A stretch of DNA of 7,102 nucleotides from Phyllobacteriaceae bacterium (lineage in GTDB: Bacteria > Pseudomonadota > Alphaproteobacteria > Rhizobiales > Rhizobiaceae). Position 1 is the first letter of the stretch. Every line of letters begins with the position of its first letter. The notes under the pieces are model-generated. The model did not search any database. It saw nothing but the letters and a program-made list of their open reading frames with translations, and was not told the origin of the DNA. The DNA is taken from NCBI GenBank assembly GCA_024645155.1, contig JAHEGF010000170.1:1-7102 (forward strand), given 5' to 3'. The translations under genes were made by a program, and so were the position numbers. Positions 1 to 6,103 of the stretch are shown here, in pieces.

Positions 1-494
1 ACTATTTTGCCTACGGAGCGGCGATGGCGGAGGTCGCCGTCGACACCCTGACCGGTGAATACCGCACCGATCGTGTCGATATCCTTCATGATGTCGGCCG
101 TTCGCTTAACCCCGCGGTCGACCGGGGCCAAGTCGAAGGCGGGTTTGTCCAGGGGATGGGTTGGCTAACGACGGAAGAATTGTGGTGGGACGAGAAGGGC
201 CGTTTGCGGACGCATGCGCCGTCAACCTACAAGATCCCGCTGGCGTCCGACCGCCCGCGGATCTTTAATGTAACTCTGGCAGACTGGTCTGAGAATGCGG
301 AACCGACGATCCATCGCTCCAAGGCCGTCGGCGAGCCACCACTAATGCTTGGCATGGCGGTATTCCATGCGCTGGGCGATGCGGTTGCCAGCGTTGCAGG
401 CCACAGGATCTTTCCGGCGCTTGACGCACCGGCCACGCCGGAACGTGTTCTGATGGCGCTGGAACGGCTGCGCGCAACGATGGCCGTATCATGA
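1..494 (+). CDS. xdhB: Xanthine dehydrogenase molybdenum-binding (large) subunit, C-terminal part
   Basis: This is the 3' end of a gene that begins before the window. The open frame runs in from the edge (first full codon at position 3, reading YFAYGAAMAEV), so the ATG at 24 is an internal methionine and not a start. The product is the molybdopterin subunit of xanthine dehydrogenase, which hydroxylates hypoxanthine to xanthine and xanthine to urate in the cytoplasm. Visible family marks are the FAYGAA entry, the GQVEGGFVQGMG segment (bases 126-161) that lies near the cofactor, and KAVGEPP, whose Glu codon at 333-335 corresponds to the catalytic base of the family. About 163 residues are visible of a subunit that is usually near 780. 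The stop overlaps the xdhC start as ATGA. An aldehyde oxidase-type relative is conceivable, but the xdhC, puuD and guaD neighbours argue for xanthine as substrate. Confidence 0.94.
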   Translation, partial: YFAYGAAMAEVAVDTLTGEYRTDRVDILHDVGRSLNPAVDRGQVEGGFVQGMGWLTTEELWWDEKGRLRTHAPSTYKIPLASDRPRIFNVTLADWSENAEPTIHRSKAVGEPPLMLGMAVFHALGDAVASVAGHRIFPALDAPATPERVLMALERLRATMAVS

Positions 495-1336
495 TCAGAC
501 CGGCCGAAAAACTTGATCGGTTTCTGGCGCGCGATGAGCCGAAAGTCATGGTGGAAACAGTCGAAGTTGCCGGGTCAACGCCGCGCGAGGCGGGCAGCTT
601 CATGGTGGTTTCGCCAAACGGTTTTGCCGGGACAATTGGTGGCGGCCTGCTCGAACTGCGGGCGATCGAGGAAGCGTGTGCGCTGTTGCAGCATGGCGGC
701 GATGCGGGCAGGCTCACTGTGGTACTCGGCCCCGAAAGCGGCCAGTGTTGCGGTGGCCGGGTTACCCTTTCCCTCAAGCGGCTTACGTATGCCGAAATCG
801 ATGAATTGAAGGATCGTGTCGCAAGCGAAACGGAAAATCTGCCGCATGTTTATGTATTCGGTGCGGGACATGTCGGATTTGAACTGGCCGGCAACCTGGC
901 AAGACTGCCCTTTAACGTCCATCTTGCGGATTCGCGCGCGGAAGCGCTGGAGGATTGCCCTGACAGCGTTCAATGCCACCTTCTGGCAATGCCTGAATCA
1001 CTGGTTCGGGACGCTCCGGAAGGCAGCGCCTTCGTCGTCATGACACACGATCACGGTCAGGACTTTCTGATCGCATCGGAAGCGCTTGTACGTGGCGACG
1101 CGTGCTATGTGGGACTGATCGGTTCGAAGACCAAGCGCGTGCGCTTTCATCGCGATTTCATGCGCAATGGCGGTGACGAAGAGGCGTTTGGAAAACTGGT
1201 TTCACCCATCGGTGGCGAAGAGTTGAAGGACAAACGTCCACCTGTGATTGCAACACTTGCGGCCGCTGAAATTACCCAGGCACTGCTTTGTGCCGACACG
1301 AACGCGCATCGAAACAAGGGGGAGGCGGCAGCGTGA
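491..1336 (+). CDS. xdhC: Xanthine dehydrogenase accessory protein XdhC
   Basis: This 281-residue protein is the XdhC/CoxI-type chaperone that binds molybdenum cofactor, promotes its sulfuration and hands it to the XdhB subunit; it is not part of the mature enzyme. The N-terminal domain shows the family pattern VEVAGSTPREAGSFMVV (about residues 24-40), GTIGGGLLE (47-55) and a Cys pair in GQCCGG (84-89). A Rossmann-like C-terminal domain follows, with VFGAGHVG (122-129), THDH (185-188), GLIGSKTKR (208-216) and SPIG (238-241). Length is normal for the family. The ATG at 491 overlaps the xdhB stop by 4 bases (ATGA) and has no strong Shine-Dalgarno, so translation probably depends on reinitiation from xdhB. 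The end overlaps the puuD GTG. Its position directly after xdhB is the usual one for this gene in alphaproteobacteria. Confidence 0.94.
   Translation: MIRPAEKLDRFLARDEPKVMVETVEVAGSTPREAGSFMVVSPNGFAGTIGGGLLELRAIEEACALLQHGGDAGRLTVVLGPESGQCCGGRVTLSLKRLTYAEIDELKDRVASETENLPHVYVFGAGHVGFELAGNLARLPFNVHLADSRAEALEDCPDSVQCHLLAMPESLVRDAPEGSAFVVMTHDHGQDFLIASEALVRGDACYVGLIGSKTKRVRFHRDFMRNGGDEEAFGKLVSPIGGEELKDKRPPVIATLAAAEITQALLCADTNAHRNKGEAAA
1316..1332 (+). promoter_or_regulatory. Strong ribosome binding site deciding the puuD GTG start
   Basis: AAGGGGGAGG at 1316-1325 lies inside the last codons of xdhC. It ends 7 bases before the GTG at 1333, an ideal Shine-Dalgarno distance. It is the only strong purine-rich ribosome binding site at any start in the window, and it supports GTG 1333 over the upstream in-frame ATG at 1288. 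Confidence 0.8.
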
Positions 1337-2550
1337 CGGAGTTTGCGATTTTCTGGGAATGGCTAGCTTTTGCCGTGCGCTGGCTTCACGTGATTACCGC
1401 GATAGCGTGGATTGGATCGTCGTTCTATTTTATCGCCCTGGATCTCGGTTTGCGTCAGCGACCGGGGTTGCCGGAGGGAGCATTCGGTGAAGAATGGCAG
1501 GTTCATGGCGGTGGGTTCTACCACATTCAAAAATATCTGGTTGCGCCTGCCGAAATGCCCGAACACCTGACCTGGTTCAAATGGGAGAGCTATGCGACAT
1601 GGCTGTCTGGTGCTGCACTGATGGCTATAGTCTATTGGGCCGGTGCAGAACTTTTCCTGATTGATTCAGAAAAAGCCGACCTGTCGCAATGGCAGGCAAT
1701 TGCCATTTCCGCGGCATCGCTTTCGGTTGGCTGGATCGTGTACGACCTGCTTTGCAAGTCGGGGCTCGGCGAAAAACCCACATTGTTGATGATCCTGCTT
1801 TTTATCCTGCTGGTCATCATGGGTTGGGGCTACAATCAGATATTCACCGGCAAGGCGATGATGCTCCATCTTGGCGCCTTTACGGCGAGCATCATGTCGG
1901 CAAACGTGTTTTTCATCATCATGCCGAACCAGCGCATCGTTGTCGCTGACCTGAAGGCAGGGCGTAAACCCGATCCCAAATACGGCAAAATCGCCAAATT
2001 GCGTTCAACCCACAACAACTACCTCACACTTCCTGTGATCTTTCTCATGCTGTCGAACCATTATCCGCTGGCGTTTGCGACCGAGTTCAACTGGGTCATT
2101 GCGGCGATCGTGTTCCTGATGGGGGTCGTGATACGCCACTATTTCAACTCGACCCACGCCCACAAGGCGGCACCGCACTGGACATGGCTTGTCGCTACGA
2201 TCCTGTTCCTGGTCATCGTATGGCTGTCGACTGTACCGTCGGCGTTGACAGGTGAGCGCAAACTGTCGGCGGCCCAGGAGCGTTTTATCCAGTCGGTCCA
2301 TTTTGCGCCGGTGGCAGAGCTGGTCGCAAGCCGCTGTTCGATGTGCCATGCAGCCGAACCGGTGTGGGAAGGCATCCAACGGGCTCCCAAGGGCGTTGTC
2401 CTGGAAAACGAGGCGGATATCGCCGCCCAAGCGCACGAGATATACATCAATGCCGGGCGGAGCCATGCGATGCCGCCGGGAAACATAACCGGGATTACCA
2501 CCGACGAACGGGCATTGATCGTCGTGTGGTTTGATGATGTTCGCGGGTAA
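1333..2550 (+). CDS. puuD: Membrane urate oxidase with C-terminal cytochrome c domain (PuuD)
   Basis: This 405-residue integral membrane protein is a PuuD-type urate oxidase (Urate_ox_N/DUF989 family). It is known to oxidise urate to 5-hydroxyisourate and pass electrons to its own cytochrome c domain, and so on to the respiratory chain, instead of making peroxide as soluble uricase does. About eight hydrophobic helices are visible (approximate residues 11-36, 86-110, 119-140, 149-170, 177-197, 229-245, 253-270, 282-300). They are followed by a soluble domain with a CSMCH heme-c motif (335-339, bases 2335-2349) and HAMPPGN, whose Met380 is the likely second heme ligand. The basic loops (200-225, 268-280) fall on one face, so the positive-inside rule puts the cytochrome domain in the periplasm. 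The start is GTG at 1333, overlapping the xdhC stop (GTGA), with a strong ribosome binding site. It supplies the step after xanthine dehydrogenase. Confidence 0.94.
   Translation: MTEFAIFWEWLAFAVRWLHVITAIAWIGSSFYFIALDLGLRQRPGLPEGAFGEEWQVHGGGFYHIQKYLVAPAEMPEHLTWFKWESYATWLSGAALMAIVYWAGAELFLIDSEKADLSQWQAIAISAASLSVGWIVYDLLCKSGLGEKPTLLMILLFILLVIMGWGYNQIFTGKAMMLHLGAFTASIMSANVFFIIMPNQRIVVADLKAGRKPDPKYGKIAKLRSTHNNYLTLPVIFLMLSNHYPLAFATEFNWVIAAIVFLMGVVIRHYFNSTHAHKAAPHWTWLVATILFLVIVWLSTVPSALTGERKLSAAQERFIQSVHFAPVAELVASRCSMCHAAEPVWEGIQRAPKGVVLENEADIAAQAHEIYINAGRSHAMPPGNITGITTDERALIVVWFDDVRG
2335..2349 (+). other. Heme c attachment motif CxxCH in PuuD
   Basis: The codons encode Cys-Ser-Met-Cys-His, the covalent heme c attachment site of a small cytochrome c domain fused behind the membrane part of PuuD. 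Its use requires export of this domain and the cytochrome c maturation machinery, neither of which is encoded in the window. Confidence 0.9.
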
Positions 2551-2555
2551 TTTCG

Positions 2556-3863
2556 ATGAATGAACTGTTGATCCGCGGGCGGTTGCTGACGTTCCGCGAT
2601 ACGCCCGCAGGCCCCGACGATACGGCGTCCTATTCTTATGTGGAGGACGGCGCGGTGCTGGTACGAGACGGACGTATCGTCTCGGTTGGTGAATACAAGG
2701 CTGCAACGAAGGCGAATGCAGGAATACCCGTCGCAGACCACCGGCCGCATCTGATCATGCCGGGTTTCATTGATCCGCATCTGCATTTTCCGCAGATGCA
2801 AGTCATCGCCTCCTTTGGTGCCGAACTTTTGGAGTGGCTCAACAAGTACACGTTTCCGGAAGAGTTGAAATTCGGTGACAGAAATCATGCAGCACGGATC
2901 GCGAGTGCCTTTTTTGACGAAATGATCCGCTATGGCACGACAACGGTGTCCGCCTATTGCAGCGTCCATCCGGCTTCAGCCGAGGCGTTTTTTACAGAGG
3001 CCGAGCGGCGTGGCATGGCGGTTATCGGCGGGAAGGTGATGATGGATCGCAACGCGCCGACGGGGCTGATTGACACACCGCAGCGCGGATATGACGAAAC
3101 CAAATCCCTGATCGACAAATGGCATGGACGCAAACGCCTGCGCTACGCGATCTCGCCACGGTTTGCCCTGACTTCCACTCCGGAACAGCTTGAAATGTCC
3201 GGGGTGCTCTTGCACGAACACAGTGACTGCTACATGCAGACGCACCTGTCGGAGAACCACGCGGAAATCGCCTATTGCATGGAACTTTATCCGGAGTGCA
3301 GTGACTACACGGCGGTTTACGAGAAATACGGACTGCTCGGTCAGAAAAGCCTGTTCGGCCACTGTATTCATCTATCGGACCGCGAGGCCGATGCGTTGAG
3401 CGACAGTGGTTCGGTGGCTGTGTTCTGTCCGACCTCCAACCTTTTCCTGGGCTCGGGGCTGTTCCCCTATTTTAAGTTGCAGGAAAGGCAAAAGCCCGTT
3501 CGCACTGCCATCGCCACCGATATTGGCGGCGGTACCAGCTACTCGCTGTTGCGGACACTTGACGAGGGCTACAAGGTGATCGCGCTACAGGGCAAGAAAC
3601 TCGATCCGCTGCGTGCATTTTACCAGGCGACGCTCGGCAATGCGCGGGCAATATCCATGGATGACGAAATCGGCAGTTTGGAGCAAGGTCGGTTTGCAGA
3701 CCTGATCGTTGTGGATGCGGTTGCAACGCCGGCGATGAAGCTGCGGATGGAGACAGTTACCACTTTGGCCGAGGAGCTGTTCGTGCTGCAGACGCTTGGA
3801 GATGACCGCGCGGTGGCCGAAACCTACATTGCCGGTGTGGCGCAAAAAACCGGCCTGAAATGA
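2556..3863 (+). CDS. guaD: Guanine deaminase (guanine aminohydrolase)
   Basis: This 435-residue cytoplasmic zinc amidohydrolase deaminates guanine to xanthine and ammonia, feeding xanthine dehydrogenase encoded by the same operon. Zinc ligands can be placed by motif: His75 and His77 in GFIDPHLHFPQ, His230 in QTHLSEN, His269 in GHCIH and Asp322 in ATDIGGG; Glu233 is the likely proton shuttle. The stretch after the first motif, with GAELLEWLNKYTFPEE (residues 88-103), separates guanine deaminases from general cytosine or chlorohydrolase-type amidohydrolases. Length is normal and every key residue is present. The ATG at 2556 lies 5 bases after the puuD stop with only a weak upstream GCGGG, so coupling to puuD is likely. 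The stop overlaps the next start (ATGA). I see no truncation or frameshift. Confidence 0.96.
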   Translation: MNELLIRGRLLTFRDTPAGPDDTASYSYVEDGAVLVRDGRIVSVGEYKAATKANAGIPVADHRPHLIMPGFIDPHLHFPQMQVIASFGAELLEWLNKYTFPEELKFGDRNHAARIASAFFDEMIRYGTTTVSAYCSVHPASAEAFFTEAERRGMAVIGGKVMMDRNAPTGLIDTPQRGYDETKSLIDKWHGRKRLRYAISPRFALTSTPEQLEMSGVLLHEHSDCYMQTHLSENHAEIAYCMELYPECSDYTAVYEKYGLLGQKSLFGHCIHLSDREADALSDSGSVAVFCPTSNLFLGSGLFPYFKLQERQKPVRTAIATDIGGGTSYSLLRTLDEGYKVIALQGKKLDPLRAFYQATLGNARAISMDDEIGSLEQGRFADLIVVDAVATPAMKLRMETVTTLAEELFVLQTLGDDRAVAETYIAGVAQKTGLK

Positions 3864-5119
3864 ATACCGTGGACCGGCGTGCATTTCTTACCGGGCTGTT
3901 TGATGCGGCGGTCAGTGCCGCTGATCCTGAAAAAGTCCTGCCCCGCTATCTACCTGACAGACCTCCCGGTCGGACCGTTGTTGTCGGTGCCGGCAAGGGC
4001 TCGGCGCAAATGGCGCAGGTATTCGAGCAACTGTGGGACGGACCGCTGACGGGTGTCGTGGTTACACGCTACGGATTCGGTGTGCCATGCGAACGCATCG
4101 AGATCCTCGAAGCATCCCATCCGGTTCCTGATGATAACGGTTTGCGGGCTGCAGCGAAGATCCGCAAAGCCGTATCCGGGCTGACCAGTAACGATCTGGT
4201 TGTTGCGCTCATCTCGGGTGGGGGTTCCGCACTTCTGCCGGCGCCGGCAGCCAATCTGACACTGGAAGACGAGATTGCCGTCAACAAGGCGCTGCTGGCG
4301 TCCGGTGCTCCGATTTCATTGATGAATGCAATCCGCAAGCATATGTCAACGATCAAGGGAGGGCGCCTTGCCGCGCTGGCGTCTCCCGCCAGGGTGGTGT
4401 CGCTCGTCGTGTCAGATATTCCCGGTGACAATCCGGCGGATGTCGCTTCGGGGCCAACCGTTCCCGGCAAGTCTACGCGAAACGACGCCCTTGCCGCAAT
4501 CGACCGGTACAGGATCCCAATGCCGCCGGAGGCGCTGGCGTGGTTGCGCTCAACCGGGGCCGATGCACCACGACCTGATGATGCGGTCTTTGCCCGCAAC
4601 GAGGTTCATGTCATCGCCTCTGCGGGAACGTCGCTGGCTGCTGCTGCATCGGCGTGCTCTGATATCGAATGCGTGATCCTGTCCGATGCCATAGAGGGCG
4701 AAGCGCGTGAGGCCGGCGGTTTTCATGGTGCCCTTGCTAGAGAGGTAGCGTTGCGTCAACAACCGTTTGCAAAGCCCGTTGTCATGCTTTCCGGCGGTGA
4801 GACAACCGTAACGTTGCGCGGAAACGGCAAGGGCGGCCGCAACAGCGAGTTCCTGCTGGCGTTTGCGCTAGCCATAGACGGGCTGGACGGGATTACGGCA
4901 CTGGCTGCCGACACAGACGGCATTGACGGATCGGAGACAAATGCCGGAGCATTTGCTGACGGCGGAAGCATTGCGCGCATGCGCGAAGCCGGACTTGATC
5001 CGGCAAAGCTCCTTGCCGGCAACGATGCATGGAGCGCGTTTCATGCTGTCGGTGATCTGTTCGAGCCCGGGCCGACAGGCACCAATGTCAACGACTTCCG
5101 GGCAATCCGCATCGAATAG
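3860..5119 (+). CDS. gckA: Glycerate 2-kinase (MOFRL family, GckA/TtuD type)
   Basis: This 419-residue cytoplasmic protein phosphorylates D-glycerate to 2-phosphoglycerate with ATP. Members are often mislabelled hydroxypyruvate reductase because of the old TtuD annotation. The N-terminal DUF4147 domain shows VVGAGKGSAQM (41-51), LISGGGSALLPAP (117-129), NAIRKHMSTIKGGRLA (156-171) and SDIPGDNPADVASGPT (185-200). The C-terminal MOFRL domain shows LSGGETTVTL (310-319), GKGGRNSE (323-330), DTDGIDGS (351-358) and GPTGTNVND (404-412). The ATG at 3860 overlaps the guaD stop by 4 bases. The operon context suggests it serves purine catabolism: allantoin breakdown gives glyoxylate, which glyoxylate carboligase and tartronate semialdehyde reductase turn into glycerate. 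That role is inference, as the enzyme could equally serve a serine cycle or tartrate use. It is the last gene of the + strand unit. Confidence 0.94.
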   Translation: MNTVDRRAFLTGLFDAAVSAADPEKVLPRYLPDRPPGRTVVVGAGKGSAQMAQVFEQLWDGPLTGVVVTRYGFGVPCERIEILEASHPVPDDNGLRAAAKIRKAVSGLTSNDLVVALISGGGSALLPAPAANLTLEDEIAVNKALLASGAPISLMNAIRKHMSTIKGGRLAALASPARVVSLVVSDIPGDNPADVASGPTVPGKSTRNDALAAIDRYRIPMPPEALAWLRSTGADAPRPDDAVFARNEVHVIASAGTSLAAAASACSDIECVILSDAIEGEAREAGGFHGALAREVALRQQPFAKPVVMLSGGETTVTLRGNGKGGRNSEFLLAFALAIDGLDGITALAADTDGIDGSETNAGAFADGGSIARMREAGLDPAKLLAGNDAWSAFHAVGDLFEPGPTGTNVNDFRAIRIE

Positions 5120-5122
5120 CGG

Positions 5123-6097
5123 TCAGGCCGTGATGTCGATAACGCCGCATTCGCCGGTTTCTGCGCCGAAGGCCAGCCGGATCCCGGTTTTGTCCCATGC
5201 CAAGGCCGTGATCTGCCCCTTGCCGCCGCGCCGCAACAGTACCTCCTTTGCATCGGCGATGCGGGCAGCGATGATCATGCCGTCGCCATAGCCAATTGCG
5301 ACAACATCTTCCGCCGGGTGGCAACTGACCGCGGTCACCATCTGGTCACCGCGAGTACCGAGTTCTGCCGGAGCCTTGCCCATCGGGCCGTCCTTGCCCG
5401 AGAAGGGCCAGACAATGGCGGCAGGTGCACCGGAACTTGCCAGCCATTTCCCCCGGGCACTCCACGACCAGCTTTTGACCTTGGCCGGGTAGCCGCTCAT
5501 GCGCATGTGCCTGCTGTCGGAAAGGCGCCAGCCATGCAGCGCGTTTTCCTGCATCGTAGTGACGACATAGTCACTGTTTGGCGAAAACATAACGCCGGTA
5601 TGCGCGCCCGTCCATTCGAGGTCGACCGGTTTGCCGGACGTCGCGGCCCAATGGAGCGTCACTCCGTCATAACGTGCCACGGCAACGCGCATCCCTTTGG
5701 GCGCGAAGGCAAGACCCTCGATGGTACGCTGTTCGGAAAGCTCCCTTACCTGGCCATTGTGCAGGCGCACGAAAGCAGTACGCCCGCTCGCCCATGCGCA
5801 GGAACCGGATCGGCCGCAGGCGACGGAGCTTATCCATTTGCCGCCGAGATCAGCGATCTGTTCGACCGTGCCGTCAGCGGAGACAAGGCAGACCTTGCCA
5901 TCTTCACCGCCAGTCAGCAGTACGGTTGCATCGGGGTTTGGGGCTGCGGCCAGCAGACCGTCATGGGCCATCAGCGACTTGTGGCCGAAATCGAGGCGAT
6001 GAACCGAACCGTCGGCCAAGGCAAATTGCGGGATGTTGTCGAGAAACACCGCGGAAATGCAATGACCATCGAGGTCGAGCGGGGCAATGGTAGGCAT
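5123..6097 (-). CDS. WD40-repeat (beta-propeller) protein, partner of the CobW-type GTPase
   Basis: This 324-residue protein has no signal peptide or membrane helix and should be cytoplasmic. Repeated units of about 40 residues suggest a beta-propeller of six or seven degenerate blades: LTGGEDGKVCLVS near 61, GLAFAPKGMRVAVARYDGVT near 128, VMFSPNSDYVVTTM near 169, WSWSARGKWLASSG near 210, VSCHPAEDVVAIGYGDG near 257 and LAWDKTGIRLAFGAETG near 299. Propellers usually act as binding platforms and no catalytic residues are recognisable. The ATG at 6097 is 6 bases after the stop of the GTPase gene and lacks a clear Shine-Dalgarno, pointing to coupled expression. As I recall, such pairs recur in Hyphomicrobiales genomes, which suggests a role with the GTPase in metal handling, perhaps as scaffold or client receptor; this is inference. 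It ends 3 bases from the convergent glycerate kinase. Confidence 0.9.
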   Translation of the reverse strand: MPTIAPLDLDGHCISAVFLDNIPQFALADGSVHRLDFGHKSLMAHDGLLAAAPNPDATVLLTGGEDGKVCLVSADGTVEQIADLGGKWISSVACGRSGSCAWASGRTAFVRLHNGQVRELSEQRTIEGLAFAPKGMRVAVARYDGVTLHWAATSGKPVDLEWTGAHTGVMFSPNSDYVVTTMQENALHGWRLSDSRHMRMSGYPAKVKSWSWSARGKWLASSGAPAAIVWPFSGKDGPMGKAPAELGTRGDQMVTAVSCHPAEDVVAIGYGDGMIIAARIADAKEVLLRRGGKGQITALAWDKTGIRLAFGAETGECGVIDITA

Positions 6098-6103
6098 TTG
6101 GGC

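Noticed and set aside
24..26. ATG as start of a small 156-residue protein
   Set aside because: The codons before it encode YFAYGAA, a conserved part of the XdhB large subunit, so the frame simply continues from outside.
265..979. Antisense open frames under xdhB and xdhC
   Set aside because: They have no recognisable motif or ribosome binding site and lie fully opposite conserved genes.
1288..1332. Upstream ATG giving PuuD a 15-residue extension
   Set aside because: It lies 49 bases inside xdhC, the added residues are polar and Gly-rich and not family-like, and GTG 1333 has an ideal ribosome binding site and the usual 4-base overlap.
2005..2969. Long antisense open frames under puuD and guaD
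   Set aside because: Products are rich in Arg, Cys, His and Pro with no domain pattern, as expected from the complement of GC-rich coding DNA; the + strand genes are complete and well conserved.
3860..3925. Twin-arginine-like signal (DRRAFLTG) at the start of the glycerate kinase
   Set aside because: The following segment (FDAAVSAADPEKVLP) is not hydrophobic enough, has no cleavage site, and matches the normal N-terminus of cytoplasmic MOFRL glycerate kinases.
4069..4599. 176-residue antisense frame under the glycerate kinase
   Set aside because: It is a low-complexity Ala/Ser/Arg product mirroring the strong third-position GC of the sense gene; no homology is apparent.
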